DNA of 5,434 bases, taken from positions 1 through 5,434 of the forward strand of contig DATAAZ010000031.1 of NCBI GenBank assembly GCA_036259875.1, given 5' to 3'. Position numbers and translations under genes: made by a program. Origin of the DNA: DATAAZ01 sp036259875. Its GTDB lineage: Bacteria > Actinomycetota > Thermoleophilia > Gaiellales > Gaiellaceae. Below the pieces are notes generated by a model. It had not been told where the DNA came from and searched no databases. It saw nothing but the letters and a program-made list of their open reading frames with translations. Shown here piece after piece: positions 1-5,434 of the stretch; the first letter of the stretch is position 1; each line of letters starts with the position of its first letter.

Positions 1-1
1 C

Positions 2-871
2 GACGTCGAGGCGCGTCATCTCGGAGGCTTCGATGCGGTCGTGCACTTGGCCGCGCTCTCCAACGACCCGCTCGGCGAGCTGAGCCGCACCCTCACGAGC
101 GCGATCAACTTCGAGGCGACGGCGAGCCTCGCGCGCGCGGCGAAGGAAGCCGGGGTCGGCCGGTTCGTGTTCGCCTCCTCGTGCTCGATGTACGGCGCGG
201 GCTCGGAGGACGCGGTGACCGAGGAAGCTCCGCTGCGCCCGCTGAGCGCTTACGCGGAATCGAAGGTCCGCTCCGAGGAGGCGCTCGCGGCACTCGCGGA
301 CTCGTCCTTCTCGCCCGTCTTCATGCGAAACGCAACCGCCTACGGGGTGTCGCCCCGGATGCGGGTCGATCTCGTCCTCAACAACCTGGTCGCGTGGGGA
401 TACACCACGGGGGCGGTGAAGATCATGAGCGACGGGACGCCGTGGCGGCCGCTCGTCCACATCGAGGACATCGCGCGCGCGACCGCCGCGATTCTCGCCG
501 CGCCTCGTGACGTCGTCCACGCGGAGGCGTTCAACGTCGGTGCCGACGCCGAGAACTACCAGGTGCGCGACCTCGCGGAGATCGTCCGCGGCGCCGTCGG
601 CGACTGCGAGATCCAGTACGCCGGGACGGGCGACCCCGACCCGCGGAGCTACCGCGTCGACTTTTCGAAGCTACGGCGCGCGTTACCCGAGCTCGGGCTC
701 CGATGGTCGGCGCGCGCGGGCGCCGAGGAGATCCTCGAGGCGTACCGGTCGATCGGCCTCACGCTCGCCGACTTCGAGGGACACCGGTTCGTCCGGCTCA
801 AGCACCTGAAGCTCCTCCTCGAGCGCGACGAGCTCGATCGCGAGCTTCGCTGGCGCGCGCCCGTAAGCTAG
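2..871 (+). CDS. NAD-dependent epimerase/dehydratase, extended SDR family (5' partial)
   Basis: The frame is open from base 2 to a TAG at 869-871, so the gene enters from the left. A GTG at 41 is an internal valine codon, not the start, because the residues before it (GFDAVV) run straight into the conserved HLAALSNDP strand. The nucleotide-binding GxxGxxG region, probably some 50-65 residues, lies outside the window. Visible extended-SDR marks are FASSCSMYG at bases 170-196, with the catalytic-site serine region, and the YxxxK pair in YAESK at 251-265. RNATAYG and WRPLVHIEDIARA, typical of sugar-nucleotide epimerases and dehydratases, follow. The C-terminus (FEGHRFVRLKHLK...LRW) resembles SDR proteins found beside rfbF and rfbC in polysaccharide loci. 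It likely acts in the cytoplasm on an NDP-sugar, as 4-epimerase, dehydratase or ketoreductase; the exact reaction cannot be read from sequence. It lies 22 bases upstream of the 3,5-epimerase gene and is probably in the same operon. Confidence 0.9.
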   Translation, partial: DVEARHLGGFDAVVHLAALSNDPLGELSRTLTSAINFEATASLARAAKEAGVGRFVFASSCSMYGAGSEDAVTEEAPLRPLSAYAESKVRSEEALAALADSSFSPVFMRNATAYGVSPRMRVDLVLNNLVAWGYTTGAVKIMSDGTPWRPLVHIEDIARATAAILAAPRDVVHAEAFNVGADAENYQVRDLAEIVRGAVGDCEIQYAGTGDPDPRSYRVDFSKLRRALPELGLRWSARAGAEEILEAYRSIGLTLADFEGHRFVRLKHLKLLLERDELDRELRWRAPVS

Positions 872-893
872 CGCCGAAAGGGGCACTCAGGGA

Positions 894-1439
894 GTGATCT
901 TCACCGAGACCGACCTCAAGGACGCGTTCGTCGTCGACCTGGAGCGGCGCGAGGACGAGCGCGGCTTCTTCGCCCGCGCCTGGTGCGCGAACGAGTTCGC
1001 CGACGCCGGCCTCTCGACCCGGCTCGTGCAGTGCAACGTCTCCTTCAATCGTTACCGAGGCACGCTGCGCGGGATGCACTACCAGGTTGCGCCGCACGCC
1101 GAGGTGAAGCTCGTCCGTTGCACGCGCGGAGCGATCTACGACGTGATCATCGACCTGCGTCCCGAGTCGCCGACTTACAAGCAGTGGGAGGGGTTCGAGC
1201 TCTCGGCCGGGAACGGGCGCGCGCTCTACGTCCCCGAGGGCTTTGCGCACGGCTACCAGACGCTGACGGACGAGGTCGAGACCTTCTACCAGGTGTCGGA
1301 GTTCTACGCGCCCGGCGCCGAGCGCGGCGTCCGCTGGAACGACCCCGCGTTCGGAGTCGAATGGCCGCTCCCGGACGACCCGATCATGTCCGAGAAGGAC
1401 AAGACCTGGCCCGACTTCGTGGACGCGCGAGCAGCATGA
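894..1439 (+). CDS. rfbC: dTDP-4-dehydrorhamnose 3,5-epimerase family protein (RmlC/RfbC-like cupin)
   Basis: This 181-residue protein has the normal length for RmlC. The family epimerises C3 and C5 of 4-keto-6-deoxy sugar nucleotides through a cupin-fold active site. The catalytic set appears complete: His62 in RGMHYQ, Lys72 in EVKLVR, His119 in GFAHGYQ, Tyr132 and Tyr138 in FYQVSEFY, and Asp169 in SEKD, which in RmlC pairs with the catalytic histidine. The N-terminal DERGFFAR and the WNDPAF...WPL block also fit. The start is GTG at 894; GAAAGGGG at 876-883 can serve as the ribosome site at about 10 bases, while AGGGAG directly abuts the start and is too close. The stop overlaps the next start as ATGA. 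With rfbF nearby and no rmlA, rmlB or rmlD in the window, the true substrate may be a CDP-sugar rather than dTDP-4-keto-6-deoxyglucose. The symbol therefore names the family, not a proven rhamnose role. Confidence 0.93.
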   Translation: MIFTETDLKDAFVVDLERREDERGFFARAWCANEFADAGLSTRLVQCNVSFNRYRGTLRGMHYQVAPHAEVKLVRCTRGAIYDVIIDLRPESPTYKQWEGFELSAGNGRALYVPEGFAHGYQTLTDEVETFYQVSEFYAPGAERGVRWNDPAFGVEWPLPDDPIMSEKDKTWPDFVDARAA

Positions 1440-2755
1440 TTATCGTCGACGAAGCGCTCGCGCGCCGCGAGCGCGAGCGAAACCCGATCCGGGTCGCGAT
1501 GGTCGGGGCCGGGTTCATGGGCCGCGGGATCGCGCTCCAGATGCTCGCCGCCGACCGAGGCATGCGTCTTGTCGCGATCGCGAACCGGACCCTGGAGCGG
1601 GCGGTGGGCGCGTACGAGCAGGCCGGCGCAGAGTCCGTTCGCGAGGTTGCGACGGTGAGCGAGCTCGAGCGCGCCGTCGCCGAGCGGCGCTACGCGGTGA
1701 CGGGCGACCCGCTCCTGCTCGCCGAGGCCGAGGGGATCGACGCGATCGTCGAGGTGACGGGCACCGTCGAGCTCGCCGCGCGGGTCGTCGCGCGCGGGAT
1801 CGAGGCGGGCAAGCACGCGATCGTCATGAATGCGGAGCTCGACGGGACGGTCGGCCCGATCCTGAAGGCGCGGGCCGACCGCGCCGGCGTCGTCTTCACG
1901 AACGCGGACGGAGACCAGCCCGGCGTCACGATGAACCTCTTCCGCTTCGTGCGCGGGATCGGGGTCACGCCCGTGCTCTGCGGGAACATCAAGGGCCTCC
2001 ACGACCCGTACCGGAATCCGACCACCCAGCAGGCGTTCGCCGAGCGGTGGGGCCAGAACCCGCAGATGGTCACGTCGTTCGCCGACGGGACGAAGATCTC
2101 GTTCGAGCAGGCCGTCGTCGCGAACGGCACCGGAATGCGGGTTGCGCGGCGCGGGATGCACGGGCCAGCGGTCGAGACCGGGACGCCGGTCGAGGAGGCG
2201 GCGAAGCTCTTCCCGCTCGCCGAGCTCGAGTCGGGGCCCGGGATCGTGGACTACGTCGTCGGCGCCGCGCCGAGCCCGGGCGTCTTCGTGCTCGGGACGC
2301 ACGACCATCCGGTCCAGCGCCACTACCTGAACCTCTACAAGCTCGGCGAGGGCCCGCTCTACTGCTTCTACACGCCGTACCACCTGTGCCACTTCGAGGT
2401 CCCCACCACGGTGGCCCGCGCAGTCCTCTTCGGGGACGCGGCGCTCGCCCCGCTCGCCGGCCCGCGCGTCGAGGTCGTGGCGACGGCGAAGGTCGACCTC
2501 GCGCCCGGGCAGACGCTGGACGGGCCGGGCGGCTACCTCGCGTACGGCCTGGCGGAGAACGCGGACGTCGTCGCGGAGGAACGCCTGTTGCCGATGGGGC
2601 TCGCGGAGGGCTGCCGCGTCATCCGTCCCATCGCAAAGGACGAGGTCCTGACCTACGACGACGTCGACGTTCCGCCGGACCGCTTCTGTGACGAGCTTCG
2701 CGCCGAGCAGGCACGAACGTTCGGCGCGCCTGCCCGCGAGCCCGCCCACGCTTGA
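1436..2755 (+). CDS. NAD(P)-dependent oxidoreductase, homoserine-dehydrogenase-like, with C-terminal SAF domain
   Basis: This 439-residue protein starts at ATG 1436, which shares ATGA with the stop of the upstream gene; the open frame runs further upstream but there overlaps rfbC. Residues 18-31 hold a Rossmann dinucleotide site (RVAMVGAGFMGRG), and IDAIVEVTGT (101-110) and GKHAIVMNAELDG (125-137) continue the NAD-binding domain as in homoserine dehydrogenase and GFO/IDH-type enzymes. The middle has blocks conserved in this family as I know it: CGNIKGLHDPYRNPTTQQ (182-199), SFADGTKISFEQ (214-225) and YTPYHLCHFEVP (312-323). Residues about 346-415 look like a SAF domain (AKVDLAPGQTLDG... and RPIAKDEVLTYDDV), the fold also found in antifreeze and sialic acid synthase C-termini. 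It probably oxidises or reduces a small carbonyl or sugar-derived compound in the cytoplasm. Its placement points to sugar-nucleotide modification, but the substrate is unknown. It is not a housekeeping homoserine dehydrogenase: no threonine-pathway genes flank it and its C-terminal half differs. Confidence 0.87.
   Translation: MIIVDEALARRERERNPIRVAMVGAGFMGRGIALQMLAADRGMRLVAIANRTLERAVGAYEQAGAESVREVATVSELERAVAERRYAVTGDPLLLAEAEGIDAIVEVTGTVELAARVVARGIEAGKHAIVMNAELDGTVGPILKARADRAGVVFTNADGDQPGVTMNLFRFVRGIGVTPVLCGNIKGLHDPYRNPTTQQAFAERWGQNPQMVTSFADGTKISFEQAVVANGTGMRVARRGMHGPAVETGTPVEEAAKLFPLAELESGPGIVDYVVGAAPSPGVFVLGTHDHPVQRHYLNLYKLGEGPLYCFYTPYHLCHFEVPTTVARAVLFGDAALAPLAGPRVEVVATAKVDLAPGQTLDGPGGYLAYGLAENADVVAEERLLPMGLAEGCRVIRPIAKDEVLTYDDVDVPPDRFCDELRAEQARTFGAPAREPAHA
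1454..1474 (+). other. GC-rich perfect hairpin just inside the oxidoreductase start
   Basis: The arms GCGCTCGCG (1454-1462) and CGCGAGCGC (1466-1474) are exact reverse complements with a 3-base loop, 18 bases after the ATG. In mRNA this would be a very stable stem within the ribosome footprint region. It encodes part of ALARRERE. It may modulate translation that is coupled to the upstream gene, or may only reflect GC-rich codons; the structure is seen directly and its role is conjecture. Confidence 0.3.
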
Positions 2756-2759
2756 CGCA

Positions 2760-2774
2760 CGGCCCGGAGGGCCG
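2760..2774 (+). promoter_or_regulatory. Short hairpin holding the likely ribosome site of the methyltransferase gene
   Basis: CGGCCC and GGGCCG pair with a GGA loop, 5 bases after the oxidoreductase stop. The GGAGGG at 2766-2771, the best Shine-Dalgarno match before the candidate GTG starts at 2784 and 2796, lies in the loop and 3' arm. Folding would mask it. No T-run follows, so it is not a typical intrinsic terminator. Confidence 0.3.
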
Positions 2775-2783
2775 GAATCTCGG

Positions 2784-3958
2784 GTGTTCCCGCGCGTGAG
2801 GTCTGCCTTCCCTGCGCTCGCCGGGATCGTGCTCGCGGCCGCCGCGGCAAGAGCCGCGCGCGCGAAGGGAGCGGCGAGAGCGACCTGCGCTGCGGCGAGG
2901 ACGCTCCGCCTCCTCGACGAGATCTTCGCCGGGTACGAGCGAGGCGATTTCGCGGTGCGGCTCTGGGACGGCACGGCGTGGGAGCCGGAGGGGACGAAGG
3001 ACGCGCGCTTCACGCTCGTCCTTCGCCACCCGGGCGCGTTGCGCGCGATGCTTCTGCCGCCCGACGAGCTCTCGCTCGGTGAGGCGTACGTCAACGACGA
3101 CTTCGACATCCACGGGGATATCGAAGCCGTCTTCCCGCTCGCCGATCACGGGCTCGTGGAGACGCTGAGCGCGGCCGACCGCGCTCGCCTCGGCCGGAGA
3201 CTCCTCGCGCTCCCCCGCGGAGCGGGCGCGCGCGAAGACGCCGGCGCGCGGCTTAGCGGCCGGAAGCACTCGCGAGCGCGCGACCGGCAGGCGGTCACGT
3301 ACCACTACGACCGTTCGAACGAGTTCTTCGAGCTCTTCCTGGACAGCCGCATGGTGTACTCGTGCGCCTACTTCGCCGAGCCGGACCTCGACCTCGAGAT
3401 CGCGCAGGAACGGAAGCTCGACTACATCTGCCGCAAGCTGCGGCTCCGGCGGGGCGAGCGCCTTCTCGACGTCGGCTGCGGCTGGGGCGGCCTCGCGATC
3501 CACGCTGCGGCGCGCTACGGCGCGGACGTCGTCGGGATCACGTTGAGCGAGCGGCAGGCGGAGCTCGCCCGCGAGCGGGTCGCCGCAGCCGGTCTCGACA
3601 CAACGCTCGGCGCGGGCGCGCGTTCACGCAGCGCTACGTCTTCCCGGACGGCGAGCTGGTCCCAATCGCCACGACGCTGGCGGCGGCCGAGGCCGCCGGC
3701 TTCGAGCTCCGCGACGTCGAGAGCCTGCGCGAGCATTACGTGGTCACGCTCCGCCACTGGGTTCGGCGGCTCGAGGCGCGGCGCGACGAGGCGCGCCGCA
3801 CCGCCGGCGAGAACACGTACCGCGTCTGGCGTCTCTACATGGCCGCGTCGGCGTACGGGTTCGAGAAGGGGCGCCTGAGCGTCCACCAAGCGCTCCTCGC
3901 CAAGCCGGCCGGCGGGACGAGCGGACTCCCCCTCGCGCGCTCCGACTGGTACGGCTAG
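2784..3958 (+). pseudogene. Cyclopropane-fatty-acid-synthase-like SAM methyltransferase, internally deleted and frameshifted
   Basis: Two frames carry successive parts of one CFA/mycolic-acid-cyclopropane-synthase-like protein. The first frame (to about 3605) has RLLDEIFAGY, FAVRLWDG, SLGEAYVNDDFDIHGD, YHYDRSNEFF, MVYSCAYF (its Cys matches the bicarbonate-site cysteine of E. coli Cfa) and SAM motif I LDVGCGWGG at 3465-3491, ending around ERVAAAGLD. The second frame, from about 3617 to the TAG at 3956, has AFTQRYVFPDGELVPI, AEAAGFELRDVESLREHY, TLRHW and AASAYGFEKGRL. The segment that should lie between them (the DYRD motif, the FDxIVSxxMFEHVG motif and the LLxPGGxxLLH strand) is missing: roughly 60 residues, with a net loss of 1 modulo 3 bases. 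Without it the enzyme should be inactive. Family members methylate unsaturated acyl chains or other acceptors. The start is uncertain: GTG 2784 has GGAGGG upstream, GTG 2796 and 2829 are in frame, and GTG 2688 would overlap the previous gene. An assembly error is a real alternative to a natural deletion. Confidence 0.85.
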
Positions 3959-3965
3959 CCGGCTG

Positions 3966-4739
3966 CTACCAGACCTTCCACGGCGCGTCGCCCGCGGCCC
4001 AGCGCTCCTCGAGGACCATCCTGTCTCGCAGCGTGTCCATGGGATGCCAGAACCCGGCGTGTCGGTAGGCGGCGAGCTGGCCGTCGCGCGCCAGCCGCTC
4101 CATCGGCTCGCGCTCCCAGACGGTTCGCTCGTCGTCGACGTAGTCGAGCACGCCTCGCTCGAGGACGAAGAACCCGCCGTTCACCCAGCCGCCGTCGCCG
4201 CGCGGCTTCTCGACGAAGCTCCCGACCCGGTCGTCGCCGTGCTCGAGCGCAAGAGCGCCGAACCGCCCGGGCGGCTGAATGGCGGTCACGGTTGCGAGCG
4301 CGCCCTCCTCGCGGTGGAAGTCGACGAGCGCGCCGATGTCGACGTCGGAGACGGTGTCGCCGTACGTCATGCAGAACGTCTCGTCGTCGAGGTGCTCGGC
4401 CACGCCCTTGAGCCGCCCGCCCGTCATCGTCTCGTCGCCCGTGTCGACGATCGTGACGCGCCACGGCTCGACCGTCGACGCGTGCGTTCGCACCTCGTTC
4501 GATCGCAGGTCGAACGTGACGTCGGAGCCGTAGAGGTAGTAGTTGGCGAACCACTCCTTGATCAGGTGGCTCTTGTAGCCCGCCGAGATCACGAACTCGT
4601 CGACGCCGTGCGCCGCGTAGATTTTCATGATGTGCCAGATGACCGGCATGCCGCCGACCTCGACCATCGGTTTCGGCCGGACGGCGGTCTCTTCGCTGAT
4701 GCGGGTCCCGTAACCGCCCGCGAGGATGACGACCTTCAC
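3966..4739 (-). CDS. rfbF: Glucose-1-phosphate cytidylyltransferase
   Basis: This 257-residue protein has the full family length. It joins CTP and glucose 1-phosphate to give CDP-glucose and pyrophosphate, the first step toward CDP-linked deoxysugars. Marks of the nucleotidyltransferase fold are LAGGYGTR (6-13), RPKPMVEVGG (21-30) with the sugar-phosphate-contacting lysine, FCMTYGDTVSDVD (122-134) with metal-binding aspartates, FVEKP (175-179), WVNGGFF (185-191) and GFWHPMDTLRDR (229-240), which matches the RfbF-specific W-x-PMDT block rather than RmlA or GalU. The start is GTG at 4739; an in-frame TGA (4748-4746) rules out an upstream start, and MKVVILAGG is the canonical N-terminus. It is the only minus-strand gene here. 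Its stop lies 7 bases from that of the methyltransferase remnant, and its start faces the glycosyltransferase across at most 45 bases. It probably supplies CDP-glucose to the sugar-tailoring genes on the other strand. Confidence 0.96.
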   Translation of the reverse strand: MKVVILAGGYGTRISEETAVRPKPMVEVGGMPVIWHIMKIYAAHGVDEFVISAGYKSHLIKEWFANYYLYGSDVTFDLRSNEVRTHASTVEPWRVTIVDTGDETMTGGRLKGVAEHLDDETFCMTYGDTVSDVDIGALVDFHREEGALATVTAIQPPGRFGALALEHGDDRVGSFVEKPRGDGGWVNGGFFVLERGVLDYVDDERTVWEREPMERLARDGQLAAYRHAGFWHPMDTLRDRMVLEERWAAGDAPWKVW

Positions 4740-4784
4740 GTCGGCTCACTGTAGGTGCTCCCGGTCGACGCGGATAGGGAGCGC
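4740..4784. promoter_or_regulatory. Compact divergent start region between rfbF and the glycosyltransferase
   Basis: This 45-base gap, or 15 bases if the glycosyltransferase starts at GTG 4755, must carry the expression signals for two diverging genes unless these lie inside coding sequence. On the minus strand TACAGT (4753-4748) fits the TAnnnT -10 pattern and would give an almost leaderless rfbF mRNA, but no convincing -35 precedes it. On the plus strand AGGGAG (4776-4781) is a candidate ribosome site. Inferred only. Confidence 0.3.
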
Positions 4785-5434
4785 GTGATTCGCGCCGCCG
4801 GCGACGGCGCGCTGCGCGTCGTCGCGCTCTCGCACACGTCGCTCGTCTCTGGCGCCGAGGCGGTGCTCCTGCGCGTGCTCCGCGCCGCGCGGGACGACGG
4901 CTGGGAGGTGAGCTGCCTTGCGCCGGGCGGGGCGTTCTCGGAGCAGCTGCGCGCCGAGCGTATCGCGCGCGGCTCCGCGCCCGACCTGAAGCTCCCCGCC
5001 GGCCCGCGCGCGCTCGGCGTTTCCGTCGCTCTCGCACGAAGCGTTGAAGCCGCGCGCCGGTTGCGCCGCGCCGCCGCCCGCGCCGACCTCGTCCTCGTCA
5101 ATAGCATCCTCGCCCTCCCCGCCCTCCGCTTCGCGCGCCTCGACGTCCCGGCCGCCTGGCTCGTCCACGACGTGATCCACCGCCGCGACTGGCTCACGTA
5201 TCTCCACGCGTTCGGCGGCGCCGTCGACGAGGCGATCGCGGTCTCGGAGGCGGCCGCGGGCCCCGTTCGAGAGGCAGGGATCAAGACGCACGTCGTCCAT
5301 CACGGCGTTCGCTGGCCCGTCGAGCCGGCGCCGGCGAGCCGTGACGGCCCGCCCGTCGTCGGGTGCACCGCGCTCCTCACCTCGTGGAAGGGCCAGGACG
5401 TCGTGCTCGAGGCGGTCGCGCGCCTTCGGCGGCG
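4785..5434 (+). CDS. GT4-like (GT-B fold) glycosyltransferase, 3' partial
   Basis: The frame runs without a stop to the right edge, giving 216 codons so far. The N-terminal half resembles family 4 glycosyltransferases: RVVALSHTSLVSGAEAVLLR (11-30) corresponds to the usual GGAE-type acceptor-domain loop and helix, followed by DDGWEVSCLAPGG (37-49), DLVLVNSI (101-108) and AAWLVHDVIH (123-132). DEAIAVSEAA (148-157) is the strand before the domain linker, HVVHHGV (169-175) is its end, and PPVVGCTALLTSWKGQDVVLEAV (189-211) begins the nucleotide-sugar-binding domain, with the typical KGQ. The catalytic E-x7-E region lies beyond the window. It likely transfers a sugar to a cell-surface glycan or lipid at the cytoplasmic membrane face. 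GTG 4785 has AGGGAG at 4776-4781, though with a short 3-base spacing; GTG 4755 is the alternative, directly after an in-frame TAG at 4752. The donor sugar is not known; a CDP-derived sugar from this locus is possible but not shown. Confidence 0.87.
   Translation, partial: MIRAAGDGALRVVALSHTSLVSGAEAVLLRVLRAARDDGWEVSCLAPGGAFSEQLRAERIARGSAPDLKLPAGPRALGVSVALARSVEAARRLRRAAARADLVLVNSILALPALRFARLDVPAAWLVHDVIHRRDWLTYLHAFGGAVDEAIAVSEAAAGPVREAGIKTHVVHHGVRWPVEPAPASRDGPPVVGCTALLTSWKGQDVVLEAVARLRR

Noticed and set aside
2688..2783. GTG 2688 as the start of the methyltransferase
   Set aside because: It would overlap the oxidoreductase by 68 bases, lacks a ribosome site and adds a non-conserved, disordered-looking stretch; later GTG codons fit better.
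1304..3109. 601-codon open frame on the minus strand opposite the epimerase, oxidoreductase and methyltransferase genes
   Set aside because: It crosses three recognised genes, is very rich in Arg/Ala/Gly and shows no domain; long antisense frames arise easily in high-GC DNA where stops are rare.
3590..3625. Programmed ribosomal frameshift in the methyltransferase
   Set aside because: A frameshift alone would not explain the absence of about 60 core residues, and no slippery heptamer with a downstream structure is evident.
3959..3965. Bidirectional terminator between the methyltransferase and rfbF
   Set aside because: Seven bases and short overlapping palindromes with no T-run cannot support a terminator call.
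4044..4754. 236-codon plus-strand frame opposite rfbF
   Set aside because: It is antisense to the strongly conserved cytidylyltransferase; its Asp/Val/Arg-rich product looks like a reverse-complement shadow.
3955..5037. 360-codon minus-strand frame over rfbF and the glycosyltransferase start
   Set aside because: It is the out-of-frame shadow of rfbF, dominated by arginine and alanine, with no recognisable motif.
4746..5303. Two overlapping minus-strand frames of about 180 codons over the glycosyltransferase
   Set aside because: The plus strand here encodes a clear GT4-like protein that stays open to the window edge; the minus frames have low-complexity composition and no family resemblance.

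Overview
This is a GC-rich bacterial window, dense with genes and with strong G/C bias at third codon positions. Four of the six likely starts are GTG, one is ATG, and one lies outside the window. Base composition and protein style suggest a high-GC soil or environmental lineage, perhaps an actinobacterium such as Thermoleophilia. That placement is an impression: there is no rRNA or other marker gene here. The gene content is a nucleotide-sugar and surface-polysaccharide locus.

Layout: (1) bases 2-871, plus strand, the C-terminal part of an extended-SDR sugar-nucleotide epimerase/dehydratase cut by the left edge; (2) 894-1439, plus, a complete RmlC/RfbC-type 3,5-epimerase; (3) 1436-2755, plus, an NAD(P)-binding oxidoreductase related to homoserine dehydrogenase with a C-terminal SAF domain, overlapping the previous gene by ATGA; (4) about 2784-3958, plus, a cyclopropane-fatty-acid-synthase-like SAM methyltransferase that is broken, having lost roughly 60 residues of its catalytic core and changed frame near 3600-3620; (5) 4739-3966, minus, a complete glucose-1-phosphate cytidylyltransferase (RfbF); (6) 4785 to the right edge, plus, the N-terminal part of a GT4-like glycosyltransferase. 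No gap between genes exceeds about 50 bases, and no RNA genes, mobile elements or CRISPR arrays were seen.

How they may work together: RfbF makes CDP-glucose. The SDR enzyme, the cupin epimerase and the SAF-domain oxidoreductase look like tailoring steps on a keto-deoxy sugar nucleotide. The glycosyltransferase would move a sugar onto a glycan or lipid. The usual second enzyme of CDP-deoxysugar pathways, CDP-glucose 4,6-dehydratase (RfbG), is not in the window, so the end product cannot be named. The most notable points are the internally deleted methyltransferase, the SAF-domain oxidoreductase of unassigned reaction inside a CDP-sugar cassette, and the inverted rfbF, packed 7 bases tail-to-tail on one side and at most 45 bases head-to-head on the other.
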